Positions 24,135 through 32,636 are shown, counted from the first letter of the stretch. The stretch is DNA of 43,503 nt from a bacterium (GCA_028821235.1 JAPPGV010000151.1:1-43503), one strand, 5' to 3'. Program-made: numbers and translations. The notes: a model not told the origin generated them from the letters alone.

Positions 24135-24958
24135 CACCTCCTCGCCTCACCCGCCCAGAAGACCAGTCGTCGGGATATCCGGGAGAAGATCAGGTCGCCT
24201 AGCCCCCCGAGCATGCCGAGCGTCATCAAGCCGACCATCATCCTGTCGGCCCGGAAGATCTCGCGTGAGTGCGAAATGCGAAAGCCCACGCCCGCTGATG
24301 CCCCTGTCAACTCCGCTGCCACGACGACGATGAACGCGACGGCGACGCCAGCTCGCAGGCCGGCAATGATGAACGGAAGGGCTGACGGCAGGACCACCTG
24401 AACAAACAGCTTGCGTCCCCTCGCTCCGAGAGAGCGAGCAGCGCGCAATAGGACCGGGTCGACGGTTGAGACCCCGATGTGGGTGGCGAGCCATACGTGG
24501 AAGAACACACCGTAGGATATCAGGAACAGCTTTGAGGATTCGCCCAAGCCGAACCAGAATATCGATATTGAAACCCAGGCAATCGAGGGTATCGGCCTGA
24601 GCAGCTGAATGACAGGTTCTAGCAACGCTCGGACAATAGGAATCCTCCCAGTCATCAACCCGGTGGTGATTGCGATACTCGAACCAACAAGAAAGCCGCT
24701 GACCACTCGTCTTCCGCTAACCATGATGTCGTTGGACCACAAACCCGATTGGATCATCCGCCAGAGTTCCTGGAACACCCATGTTGGAGGCGGAAACAGA
24801 TTCATACCCAGCCTGCCGAAGCGACTGACCAACTCCCACACGGTCAAGAACAACAATATCGAGACGGTGTTCGTCGTAATGCTCGGATTGCTACCCCAGT
24901 GTCGAATCCGTGCCCTGAGCCTTGTAAGTTTGGATGTTGTCTTGGCTTTCCCCGTCAT
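24134..24958 (-). CDS. ABC transporter permease, SsuC/TauC-like
   Basis: A 274-residue inner-membrane permease with one BPD domain, expected to act as a homodimer, unlike the fused permease at 13343. The first helix is VSILLFLTVWELVSRFG, and the EAA loop is LLRAARSLGARGRKLFVQVVLPSALPFIIAGLRAG. The end is EIFRADRMMVGLMTLGMLGGLGDLIFSRI. The ATG at 24958 (MTGKAKTTSK) has AAGGTG upstream; an upstream Met at 25045 would add 29 residues of a different character. It lies 92 bases after the binding-protein gene, with a strong hairpin between them. Its stop overlaps the ATPase start. Confidence 0.88.
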   Translation of the reverse strand: MTGKAKTTSKLTRLRARIRHWGSNPSITTNTVSILLFLTVWELVSRFGRLGMNLFPPPTWVFQELWRMIQSGLWSNDIMVSGRRVVSGFLVGSSIAITTGLMTGRIPIVRALLEPVIQLLRPIPSIAWVSISIFWFGLGESSKLFLISYGVFFHVWLATHIGVSTVDPVLLRAARSLGARGRKLFVQVVLPSALPFIIAGLRAGVAVAFIVVVAAELTGASAGVGFRISHSREIFRADRMMVGLMTLGMLGGLGDLIFSRISRRLVFWAGEARR

Positions 24959-25001
24959 AGGCAACGCACCTTTGTGATCTGTGAAAGTATGACTTCGCTT
25001 A

Positions 25002-25037
25002 CCGATGGCCGCACTCCACCACGGAGGCGGCCATCGG
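25002..25037 (-). promoter_or_regulatory. Intercistronic hairpin between binding-protein and permease genes
   Basis: A perfect 11-bp inverted repeat, CCGATGGCCGC (25002-25012) with GCGGCCATCGG (25027-25037), lies 14 bases after the binding-protein stop. Without a T run it more likely acts as an mRNA-stabilising or attenuating element, giving more binding protein than membrane components. Confidence 0.6.
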
Positions 25038-25050
25038 TTCCGCACTTCGA

Positions 25051-26118
25051 CTAGGGAAGCGACACGAGATCTGGTGCGACTTGCTCGAGTGGTCCTTCAA
25101 TGATGAAGCTCCGGAAGTCCGGCATGTCTGCCCCTTCGGGAGCCAAGTCATTTGTCAGCTGCCAGTCCGCTCGAATCACGGATTCGTCAATCAGAGATTG
25201 ATCGAGCCAGACCTTCCAGGAGTACACTTCCATCAAGCCCGCCGCTGTCTCAACGTCGATTTCGGAGATCTCTGCGACGCACTCCGTGGCCCCGTCCATA
25301 TCGGCGGCCGCAAACTCATCAGCCAGAACCATGGCCTCCATGAAACGCCTGTATGCCTCAGGGTTCTCGGCGACAAGATCTTGCATTCCGATGAGCAAGA
25401 AGAGCGATTGGTGTATAGGCGGATCGGGCTGTCTCAGGACGACTGCGCCGTCCCCCAACTCCTCCAGCGCGGCGGCGTGTTGAGGCGCGAAGCTCGCAAA
25501 GGCATCGATATCACCTCGAACTAGGGCAATCACCATGTCGGGTGGTCTCAGGTTCACAATCTCCACATCGTCCACGGCCATGCCGTGATATGTAAGGAAC
25601 TCGCTGAGGAAGAAGTGGACATCGGTTCCGAGTGTCACACCGATCTTCTTGCCCTCCAGATCAGCAGGCGTGGAGATCCCCGACTCAGCTCTTGCCGTGA
25701 CCTTCTCACCGGGGGAACGAGCGTTCTCGGCGAGAATCGCGATCGGCTGGCCCTGGAAGGCAGCGAAGATCGCCGGCGAGATAGCCGTCGTGGCAAGGTC
25801 AGTCTGACCGCCAATGAGCGCATCCGTCGCAGCACGTCCTGTAGCGAACCGAACAAGCTCGACATCAAGTCCCACTTGCTCGTAGTAGCCCTCGCACTGG
25901 GCAATCACGGGCTGGATCCACACATGCGGCGACGACAGAGCCAGACTCAGCTCCATCATCTCAACCGGGGCCGCCGTCGTCTCAACCGGGGCCGCCGTGG
26001 TCTCAACCGGGGCGGCGGTCGTAGCAACCGGCTCCTCGCCATTGTCGCCACAAGCTGCTACAAGCAGCGCGATCACGACCATGTAGAGAACTGGCCTTCG
26101 TGCCCTATCTCTGTACAT
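25051..26118 (-). CDS. ABC transporter substrate-binding lipoprotein, NMT1/SsuA-like
   Basis: A 355-residue lipoprotein. The start at 26118 (MYRDRARRPVLYMVVIALL) gives a good signal peptide with lipobox LVAAC, Cys23. A purine-rich GGAAGGA lies upstream, and the longer frame to 26184 is rejected. Three TTAAPVE-type linker units follow, then the binding domain (LSLALSSPHVWIQPVIAQCEGYYEQVGLDVELVRF, LIGGQTDLATTAISPA). It is first in the minus-strand importer operon and lies next to the GntR regulator gene, with two inverted repeats in the intervening DNA. Only the linker style resembles the other two binding proteins of the window, so its ligand is probably different. Confidence 0.9.
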   Translation of the reverse strand: MYRDRARRPVLYMVVIALLVAACGDNGEEPVATTAAPVETTAAPVETTAAPVEMMELSLALSSPHVWIQPVIAQCEGYYEQVGLDVELVRFATGRAATDALIGGQTDLATTAISPAIFAAFQGQPIAILAENARSPGEKVTARAESGISTPADLEGKKIGVTLGTDVHFFLSEFLTYHGMAVDDVEIVNLRPPDMVIALVRGDIDAFASFAPQHAAALEELGDGAVVLRQPDPPIHQSLFLLIGMQDLVAENPEAYRRFMEAMVLADEFAAADMDGATECVAEISEIDVETAAGLMEVYSWKVWLDQSLIDESVIRADWQLTNDLAPEGADMPDFRSFIIEGPLEQVAPDLVSLP

Positions 26119-26180
26119 TCTCTTCGGTCCTTCCTCCTCGCGACGCCAGCTGGGGCCCAGAGCACCGAGCCTCAAACGGA

Positions 26181-26224
26181 TCACAAGGCGTTGTGAGATT
26201 CGCTACCAGAGTCGTCACTGGTAG
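26181..26224 (-). promoter_or_regulatory. Two inverted repeats (possible operators) upstream of the transporter operon
   Basis: TCACAAggcgTTGTGA (26181-26196) is a perfect palindrome with a 4-base spacer. CTACCAG (26203-26209) and CTGGTAG (26218-26224) form a second perfect pair. They lie between the GntR stop and the binding-protein start, in the promoter position for the transporter, and may be regulator-binding sites or a terminator for the GntR gene. Confidence 0.5.
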
Positions 26225-26270
26225 AGTCTCAATTAATGATTCCCGTCGCATAACTACCCATTTCGGCACA

Positions 26271-27002
26271 TCACATATGGATTTTGCGCATTACACTAAA
26301 GCGCAGCTTTTTATCTGAGTAATAGATAGTTGAATAGACGATTGGCCGATTATCTATATCGTAGTGTGTGTCATTGCACTGGAGCAGCGGAGTTCCCAGG
26401 TTGATCTTCAACAGGCCAGCAACACGTTCGGTGGCCACGGACGGGATCAGGTTGGAAAGCGTGTAGCTCAGGTAAACACCACAGCGATCCGGCAGAACGT
26501 GAAAGAGGAGCTTCTCTAGGTCTTCTGTCTTGTAGGCCACGGTGATGATGTCTGCGGAAAGCCTGTCGACGAGATACACAGCCGGCTCATCATCCGCCAG
26601 GAAGACCCGGCGAACCACGAGGACGTCGGAATGGACCGGTATGTCCAACAGAGCTGCGGTTTCCGCATCGGCCGAGCTGACCTCGTGCTCGATCAGGTCG
26701 ACCGACGGTGAGTATCCGGCGCTCTCGATCAACCCGTTGATTTGAAACGGTCGGTCAGCACGGACACTGAGGCGCAGGATGTTGGGGTTGGTATACGTGC
26801 CCGACCCCTGTTTACGCAGGACCAAGCCTTCGCTGGTGAGCATGGCGAGTGCCTGAGAAACAGTACCTCTGCTCACGCCGAGCATGTCGGCGAGCTCGTA
26901 CTCAGTAGGTATCCGCTCTCCGTTGGGGTACTCGTTCCGGATCAGTTCCCTCAGTCCGCTCGCGACTTGAACCTTCAGCGGGACGTTCCTCGTGATCTTG
27001 AC
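26271..27002 (-). CDS. GntR family (HutC/UTRA type) transcriptional regulator, start codon unclear
   Basis: DNA-binding repressor or activator with the N-terminal GntR winged helix (VPLKVQVASGLRELI, PTEYELADMLGVSRGTVSQALAMLTSEG, KQGSGTYT) and a C-terminal UTRA ligand-binding domain (ADAETAALLDIP, DVLVVRRVFLADDEP, ending in YYSDKKLRFSV). The complete helix-turn-helix needs sequence upstream of the first ATG (26885), back to about 27002. In that stretch there is no ATG, GTG or TTG before the in-frame stop at 27012-27014. GTC at 27000-27002 has AGGAGG five bases upstream; CTG at 26978 has GAGGA but would drop conserved residues. From GTC the product is 243 residues, normal for the family. It probably controls the adjacent importer. 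Confidence 0.8.
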   Translation of the reverse strand, partial: VKITRNVPLKVQVASGLRELIRNEYPNGERIPTEYELADMLGVSRGTVSQALAMLTSEGLVLRKQGSGTYTNPNILRLSVRADRPFQINGLIESAGYSPSVDLIEHEVSSADAETAALLDIPVHSDVLVVRRVFLADDEPAVYLVDRLSADIITVAYKTEDLEKLLFHVLPDRCGVYLSYTLSNLIPSVATERVAGLLKINLGTPLLQCNDTHYDIDNRPIVYSTIYYSDKKLRFSVMRKIHM

Positions 27003-27350
27003 AGAGGCCTCCTACAGGTCGGGGCGCAGCAGACGGAGGCGACAAGCCTCAAATCGCTATTTGTTAGTCCTATGTCATTGTTGCTCGGACCGAGGCTCTC
27101 GTCAACTGCAAGGAGGGGGTTTCTTCCGCAAGCCGTACTCCGGCGTGAGCCATCGTCGACCCCACTCGGTGAGAATGCTCGGCCTTGAGGCCAGGTTGAG
27201 GCTGCTTTGGTGACGATACGAAGCCATGCGCCTCCGCCCACCTCTAGGTCACGAACCCGCTCGGAACTCCTGTCCTACACCTTGAGACAGGGGAACCCGC
27301 CCTGCGGCCATGCCGACCACTCCCCGGACCGATTCCAGTTCGACAGTGGT
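27003..27350. other. Intergenic region, no gene recognised
   Basis: Lies between the 5' end of the GntR gene and the 3' end of amidohydrolase 4, both on the minus strand. It should hold the GntR promoter. AGGAGG at 27008-27013 on the minus strand is the GntR ribosome-binding site. Short open frames here look like chance. Confidence 0.5.
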
Positions 27351-28253
27351 CTAGGCGCCGATCTTGTAGATGCCGGCGGCCGAACCGCCCAGGATGGCCG
27401 CCATCTCCTCGTCCGAGAACGGAGGGGCGCCCCGTCGTTCGGCCACCTCGTTGACGCTCCGGTACACGTCCGGGACGGTTGACTCCTCCCGACCCACGCG
27501 CACCTTGTCGCTGTTGTTGGACCCGTACAGCACCCGGTCGAGGGCGGACAACGACCGGAACGTCTCCAGCGCCCCGTAGAGGGGTCCCGGTCCCATTTCC
27601 GAGTAGTGGTACATGTCGGCGTAGAAGTTCGGATGTTTCGCGACCATGAGGATGCATTGATCGATCCATGGCACACCGAGCGCCACGATGAGCTTGAGGT
27701 CCCGGTAGCGGCGGCCGACCTCGTCGATGAGCACCGGATCGGCGTGTTCCAGCTTGGCGGTGATGGTCGGGGTCCAACCCGTGAAGATGTGCACCGGGAT
27801 GTCCAGTTCGATGCATCGCTCGTAGATGGGGTCGAGCCTGCGATCGTTCGGCGAGTAGTGCTGGTACGCCGCCACGAGCTTCACAGCACGGAAGTCCAGT
27901 TCCAGGACACAGCGGTCGATCTCTTCCAGCGCTGCCGCGACATCGCGGATCGGGTCCACGCACACGACCCCCTTGAGCCGATCCGGGAACATTGCCACCT
28001 GCTCGGCGGTGTAGTCGTTGGGAACGAACACCTCATGCTCCTCCGGAAAGTCCGGATGCCACGTGGTGCGGCGGATATCGGCGCCCTGCACCAGACCAAC
28101 ATCGACACCGGACCGGTCAAGCAGGTCGACCATCCAGGCCCCGTCGGTCGACCCGAAGCCGCCCCCGTAAGGGCGGTACATCTCGGTCATCCACCAGTCG
28201 GGCACCTGGCTGGGCGTCTCGGTCAGATGAAGATGGCAGTCAACCGTGACCAT
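27351..28253 (-). CDS. Amidohydrolase-2 family protein, paralogue 4 (metal site degraded)
   Basis: A 300-residue paralogue of the three proteins at 1914-6924, nearest to paralogue 3. The start is ATG at 28253 with GGAGGGA upstream. HxH is intact in VDCHLHLTE. The strand-5 His is Phe (HIFTGW), the strand-6 His is missing (IVALGVPW) and the strand-8 Asp is Asn (YGSNNSD). The highly conserved YQHYSPNDRRLDPIYERC and KHPNFYADMYHY segments point to a preserved substrate pocket despite the altered metal site. It lies 21 kb from its paralogues, upstream on the same strand of a GntR gene and downstream of a VOC gene on the same strand. Function unknown. Confidence 0.87.
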   Translation of the reverse strand: MVTVDCHLHLTETPSQVPDWWMTEMYRPYGGGFGSTDGAWMVDLLDRSGVDVGLVQGADIRRTTWHPDFPEEHEVFVPNDYTAEQVAMFPDRLKGVVCVDPIRDVAAALEEIDRCVLELDFRAVKLVAAYQHYSPNDRRLDPIYERCIELDIPVHIFTGWTPTITAKLEHADPVLIDEVGRRYRDLKLIVALGVPWIDQCILMVAKHPNFYADMYHYSEMGPGPLYGALETFRSLSALDRVLYGSNNSDKVRVGREESTVPDVYRSVNEVAERRGAPPFSDEEMAAILGGSAAGIYKIGA

Positions 28254-28313
28254 CTATCCCTCCTGTGCTATCGGCCGGTTCGCGACCACCTACGCTCCGA
28301 GTCTTTGACGGAC

Positions 28314-28751
28314 CTAGACCTGGATGAACTCGAGCCAGTTTCCCTCCGGGTCCTGGAAGTAGACCACGCCCCAATCGTCACCATCCGGGGTCTTCGAAAA
28401 GATCGGATCCGTAACGAAGGAGACACCTTTCCCGGCCAGTTCCTCATGGGCCTCGAGGAGATCGTCCACCAGGAAACAGACGTGGGTGGCGCCCAGCCTG
28501 TTCAACTCGATATGGCCGTCGCTCGACAGGGGTTCCAGATACTGGATGAGCTCGAGCATGTGGCCGTCATCCCCGAGACCGAGGAACATCTCGATGCGGC
28601 GAGCTCCCGGTATTCCGGCGTGATCACCTTCTGGTCCCGCCTCCATTTCATAGCGTTCGAGGACGGTCAGCCCGAGATCTTCCGTATAGAACCGCAGCAT
28701 CTCGTCCAGGTCCCGGACCACGATTCCCGAGTGGTTGAGGCTGGTGATCAT
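28314..28751 (-). CDS. VOC (glyoxalase/bleomycin resistance/dioxygenase) family protein
   Basis: A 145-residue vicinal-oxygen-chelate protein with two beta-alpha-beta-beta-beta modules. The four metal-ligand positions are visible: His7 (LNHSGIVV), Glu67 (MLELIQY), His90 (THVCFLVDD) and Glu141 (WLEFIQV). Members include glyoxalase I, methylmalonyl-CoA epimerase and extradiol dioxygenases. The length and H/E/H/E set fit a lyase or epimerase, but the substrate is not evident. The ATG at 28751 has GAAGGG upstream. It is 60 bases upstream of amidohydrolase 4 on the same strand and probably shares its transcript, which suggests both act on one compound. Confidence 0.87.
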   Translation of the reverse strand: MITSLNHSGIVVRDLDEMLRFYTEDLGLTVLERYEMEAGPEGDHAGIPGARRIEMFLGLGDDGHMLELIQYLEPLSSDGHIELNRLGATHVCFLVDDLLEAHEELAGKGVSFVTDPIFSKTPDGDDWGVVYFQDPEGNWLEFIQV

Positions 28752-28812
28752 GGTGCGCCCTTCGATCGTGGTAACGCACGCATGCTATACCGCGGGTGTC
28801 CGGGTGACCCGG

Positions 28813-29682
28813 TCACCCGTCTTTGCGAGACCGTGGCCCGCCGGGTTCGGGCTGGAACGGACCGTCGCGAGCGTCGAGAAACGCCCTGATCCCACCCCGG
28901 CGATACGCCTCGTGGAGGTGCCGGACCTCGGACGAATCGCCGGATGCGTGGGCGATGGTGGCGAGGAACGCCATCACATTGTGGGCGTTCCGCAGTCCCA
29001 TCGCCTCCAGGCCATAGGTGGTGATGGCCTTGTTGAGACGCACCGAGTCGGGCGGCACCATGGCGATCCTCGCCGCCAGGGCGTTGGCCCGCTCCAGCAA
29101 CCGGTCGGCCGGCACCACCTCGTTCACGACCCCGATCCGCAACGCCTCCGCGGCGTCGAAGTGGTCGCCGGTGAGGGTGTAGCGGTGGGCGTTCTTCCAC
29201 CCGGCCAGCACGGCGAACAGGATGGACGAACTCGATATCCCCCGGACCTCCGGCTGGCCGAAGGTCGCGTCCTCGGAGGCGATCGTGATGTCCGAGCACA
29301 ACGCGTACCAGAACCCGCCGCCCAGGCACCATCCGTTGACCGCGGCGATCACCGGTGTCGAGAGTTCCATGACATGCATGAAGCCCTCCACGCTCCTTTG
29401 GTTGGTATCGAGCCATTGGCGCAACGTGGCGGCAGTGGTGGCGTCGTCGCCGGCAACGTCCTCTTCGAAGTCATAGCCTGCGGAGAACGCCCGTCCTGCT
29501 CCGGTGAGGACGATCACCCTTATGGCCGGATCGGCATCGGCCTCGTCGAGCGCGTGATGGAGTTCCCGTTCGAGCCCATGCGATAGCGCGTTCATCGCAT
29601 CCGGACGGTCGAGGGTGATGGTGGCCACCGCATCGTCCCGGCTGAACGTGACGAACTCGTAATCCAACTCGGCGCCCTCCAT
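28813..29682 (-). CDS. Enoyl-CoA hydratase/isomerase family protein
   Basis: A 289-residue crotonase-fold protein. The oxyanion-hole segments are RAFSAGYDFEEDV and NGWCLGGGFWYALCSDI, followed by FGQPEVRGI, where the Glu corresponds to a usual catalytic acid, and RIGVVNEVVP. These fit an acyl-CoA hydratase, isomerase or related hydrolase. The start at 29682 (MEGAELDYEF) is chosen from the AAGGCGGG upstream and the family N-terminus; the frame continues to 29874 without similarity. It is followed by the VOC and amidohydrolase genes on the same strand and is divergent from the GcvT-like gene. CoA substrate unknown. Confidence 0.87.
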   Translation of the reverse strand: MEGAELDYEFVTFSRDDAVATITLDRPDAMNALSHGLERELHHALDEADADPAIRVIVLTGAGRAFSAGYDFEEDVAGDDATTAATLRQWLDTNQRSVEGFMHVMELSTPVIAAVNGWCLGGGFWYALCSDITIASEDATFGQPEVRGISSSSILFAVLAGWKNAHRYTLTGDHFDAAEALRIGVVNEVVPADRLLERANALAARIAMVPPDSVRLNKAITTYGLEAMGLRNAHNVMAFLATIAHASGDSSEVRHLHEAYRRGGIRAFLDARDGPFQPEPGGPRSRKDG

Positions 29683-30183
29683 CGTGAGACCCGCCTTGCC
29701 ACGAATGCTTGGCATGTCTACGGGAGCGGATGAAGCGGCCCGCTGTACACGCAGGACAGGCGGTTGTTCGATGTTCCTCACACTATCAGCAGCCCGGCGA
29801 GTGTCTCCGAGCCGCAAGAACGCGAAAATCGCGAACACGCGGCCTACCTTGCGGGCCCATCCCCCAGCCACCACCTCCTTCGGTCCGTGCGCGTTCCGCT
29901 ATCCCCTGGCGGGTCCGCTCCCGAATTGATCCCGGTTCCGGTTCCCTCGACGTCGAAAAGCAGGTAACCGGTGGTGCTTGTGGCTGCCGGGCAGTATGCG
30001 GCGGGTGTGTGCCATGTTCAACCCCCTTGTACGCACGGGCGTTCAGCCGGCGGTACCGGGAACCCTCGTACCGGCAGGGGGTCCGGTGGCGCCTGGTCAG
30101 CAAGACCGGGTCCAGGATTCAGGGCAGAGGAATACGCCCGGCCGGTTGTACACTCGCCGCCATCGCACCGGGGAGCAGACCGC
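29683..30183. other. 500-base divergent intergenic region
   Basis: Separates the minus-strand enoyl-CoA hydratase gene from the plus-strand GcvT-like gene and must carry their promoters. I find no convincing coding sequence or strong inverted repeat. Several open frames overlap here, but their translations are low-complexity and Arg/Pro-rich. Confidence 0.5.
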
Positions 30184-31407
30184 ATGTTGGAAGATCTGGG
30201 TGTCGAGGGGTTCGTGGGGACGCCGTTCCACAAGCGGACGGCAGCAGCCGTCGAGACATCTTCCTGGTTTCCCTGGCCCCCGTACATCGTGCCCGACATC
30301 TATACCGACTTCAGGGAGGAGCTGGCGGCGATGCGAACGGCCGCCACCCTCAACGAGATGTCTCCCCTGTCGAAGACCCGCATCGGCGGCCCCGATGCTC
30401 CCCGGCTGGCGAACCGGATCCTCCCCCGGAACGCTCTCACCCAGGAGGTGGGCCAGGTCCTCTACTCGCCGTGGTGCAACGAGGAGGGAAGGATGGTCGC
30501 GGATGGCCTCGTCTTCCGCTTCGGCGCAGAGGACTACGTGTTCGTGGCCGGGCCTCAGGAACAGTGGTTCAAGATGAACGCCGCCGGGCTCGACGTCGAG
30601 GTCGAGGACATCAGCCAGTCGATCGGCATCCTCGCCCTCCAGGGACCCGAGTCAACCGAGGTTCTGGAGCGTGCCACCGGCCGGGACTGGTCCTCCCTGG
30701 GGTTCTCCCGGATGGCAAAGACGGAAATAGGCGGAGCGATCGTGGATGTGAGCCGCCAGGGCTTCACGGGCGAGGTCGGCTACGAGCTATGGGTGTCGCC
30801 GGAGGGCGCCTGCCCGATGTGGGACGCGCTGATGGATGCAGGCGGGAAATACGGGCTTAGGCCCGCCGGGGAGTATGCCATCGACATCGCCCGGGTGGAG
30901 GCCGGCCTCCTGATCATCGGCGCCGACTACATGGGGGCCGGACCAGATCCGACCCCGCCTGTCGACGACCCTACCCAGATGCGCGAATGCTCCCCGTTCG
31001 AGCTTCGATTGGGTCGCTTCATCGACTTCGACAAGCCGGACTTCTTGGGGCGGCAAGCCCTTCTGGACGAGCAGGCCGCCGGGGGCGCGCCTCGACGGAT
31101 GGTGGGGCTCAGTATCGACTGGCGGGCGATGCTGGAGTACCAGCTCGAGCGGGGCGAGTTCGTGCAGATGTTTCCCCGGGTGCACGACATGCCCCTCCCC
31201 GTGATCGACTCGGGCCGGCGGGTGGGATACGCCACCAGCGTCACCTGGGGACCGACAGTCGGGATGCTCATCGGTCTCGGCCACATCGACAGGGAATCGG
31301 CAAGCCTGGGAGCGCAACACACCGTGCTGTGGTCGGCTGCCGGTCAGACGGTGGAGATCGCGGCCGAGGTCGTCCCCCTGCCGTTCAGACCCCACCGGCG
31401 CGCCTGA
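30184..31407 (+). CDS. GcvT-like aminomethyltransferase family protein (folate-dependent)
   Basis: A 407-residue protein of the glycine-cleavage T / dimethylglycine-sarcosine oxidase C-terminal / DmdA demethylase family. Typical parts are LAAMRTAATLNEMSPLSKTRIGGPDA, a Leu/Tyr-rich segment GQVLYSPWCNEEGRMVADGLVFR, GILALQGPEST, and VSRQGFTGEVGYELWVSPEG. Then come the RVEAGLLIIGADY segment and the C-terminal RRMVGLSIDW beta domain. Such proteins transfer a C1 unit from a methylated amine or sulfonium to tetrahydrofolate. No gcvH, gcvP or gcvA is present, so a demethylase is more likely than glycine cleavage. The ATG at 30184 has GGGGAG upstream; a longer frame begins at 29971. A link with betaine-type substrates of the GrdB operon is only inference. 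Confidence 0.85.
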   Translation: MLEDLGVEGFVGTPFHKRTAAAVETSSWFPWPPYIVPDIYTDFREELAAMRTAATLNEMSPLSKTRIGGPDAPRLANRILPRNALTQEVGQVLYSPWCNEEGRMVADGLVFRFGAEDYVFVAGPQEQWFKMNAAGLDVEVEDISQSIGILALQGPESTEVLERATGRDWSSLGFSRMAKTEIGGAIVDVSRQGFTGEVGYELWVSPEGACPMWDALMDAGGKYGLRPAGEYAIDIARVEAGLLIIGADYMGAGPDPTPPVDDPTQMRECSPFELRLGRFIDFDKPDFLGRQALLDEQAAGGAPRRMVGLSIDWRAMLEYQLERGEFVQMFPRVHDMPLPVIDSGRRVGYATSVTWGPTVGMLIGLGHIDRESASLGAQHTVLWSAAGQTVEIAAEVVPLPFRPHRRA

Positions 31408-31596
31408 GCCACCGGAGGAGCGGCAGGCCGTGGCAATGTCATAGACGCCACGAGTCCCGCAACGATCAGCCTCCACGTCCCCAAGGTCTCGCCATCTCCT
31501 TCCGTGAACCAGGCCGCTCCCCCGACCGTTCAACCGCGATGACCCGCTAGTAGCGTGCACGATGCGCACCGGATTGAGACCAAGGAGACCGGCACA

Positions 31597-32343
31597 GTGA
31601 AGAGGAAGGGACTGACATCGGCACAGCACGCCGAAGAGGGCGTCCCCCCGTACGAGGACCATATCGGCGAGAGCCGACCGTACTGGCGGGACATCATTCT
31701 GGGTGTCAACGACGGGCTCGTCTCGATGCTGTTGCTCGTGGCCGGGGTTGTCGGCGGAGGTCTCAACACCGACCAAGTCCTGCTGGCGGGGGTGGCCGGC
31801 GCGATCGCGGGCGCCATTTCCATGGCCGCCGGGGAGTACCTGGCAACCAAGTCTCAGGACGATGTCCTGGCGGCGGAGTTGGATTTGGAGCGCTCGCACA
31901 TTCGCCACCACCGCGAGAAGGAGTTGGAGCAACTGGGCGACATGTTCTCCGACATGGGACTCCACGATGACGATGTCAGGAACATCGTGGAGGCGTTCGA
32001 CCGTTCGGACGAGGGCATGCTGAACGCGATGAAGGTGCTTGAATTCGGCATCGTCGACTCGGAGCGTCGTTCTCCCGTCATCGCTATGACCATGTCGGGG
32101 CTGCTCTTTCTGGCGGGCTCGAGCACCTCAGTCCTCCCCTTCGTCTTGACGAACGACACCGGCGTCGGGCTCTGGTGGGCCGCCGCCCTGACTTCCGTCG
32201 GACTGTTCACCGTCGGCTCGGTCAAGGCCATCGTGGCCCGCACGAGCATGGTTCGCGCCGGGTTGGAGAACATGCTGATCGCCGGACTCGGCGGCGTACT
32301 GGCCTGGTACATAGGGAGCCTGGTCGGGTCCGCAGTCGGTTGA
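31597..32343 (+). CDS. VIT1/CCC1 family transporter
   Basis: A 248-residue membrane protein of the vacuolar iron/manganese transporter family, which exports Fe2+ or Mn2+ in plants and yeast and has bacterial homologues of uncertain role. The first helix carries the signature RDIILGVNDGLVSMLLLVAGVVGGG, and the second has GAISMAAGEYLATKSQ. A charged cytoplasmic segment with E/H residues (AELDLERSHIRHHREKELEQL) precedes three more helices. The GTG start at 31597 has AAGGAG nine bases upstream; a GTG at 31555 is possible. It stands alone after the GcvT-like gene. Confidence 0.9.
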   Translation: MKRKGLTSAQHAEEGVPPYEDHIGESRPYWRDIILGVNDGLVSMLLLVAGVVGGGLNTDQVLLAGVAGAIAGAISMAAGEYLATKSQDDVLAAELDLERSHIRHHREKELEQLGDMFSDMGLHDDDVRNIVEAFDRSDEGMLNAMKVLEFGIVDSERRSPVIAMTMSGLLFLAGSSTSVLPFVLTNDTGVGLWWAAALTSVGLFTVGSVKAIVARTSMVRAGLENMLIAGLGGVLAWYIGSLVGSAVG

Positions 32344-32450
32344 TCTCTGCTCGACCGGTGCGCTAGGGGTTCAGATCAGCTGCCGGATACGGTATGCGGC
32401 CGGCCTCCTCGAAGGACCCACAGCCTTATCCGCCTGCCATCCAGGACGAC

Positions 32451-32636
32451 TCACGCCTTGCGAGCCGCCTCCTGGATCAGGAAGATGTCGATGAGCCACC
32501 AGACACCTAGCCCGCCCCCGGTGAACAGCTTCCCGAGGCCCAAGCCGACATGGCCTAGATAGAACCGGTCCACACCCAGACCCCCTAGGAATATCGACAG
32601 CAACAGGGCCGTCGTCGGTGACTTGTCCTCGGTCAT
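32451..32636 (-). CDS. TM2 domain protein
   Basis: A 61-residue membrane protein made of a single TM2 domain: two hydrophobic helices with the conserved [21 protein letters not shown] turn and a WWLIDIFLI second helix. The function of bacterial TM2 proteins is unknown. The start at 32636 ([10 protein letters not shown]) is chosen because GGAGG lies seven bases upstream; upstream Mets at 32642 and 32663 are too close to or beyond it. It is the last ordinary chromosomal gene before the integration scar. Confidence 0.85.
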   Translation of the reverse strand: MTEDKSPTTALLLSIFLGGLGVDRFYLGHVGLGLGKLFTGGGLGVWWLIDIFLIQEAARKA

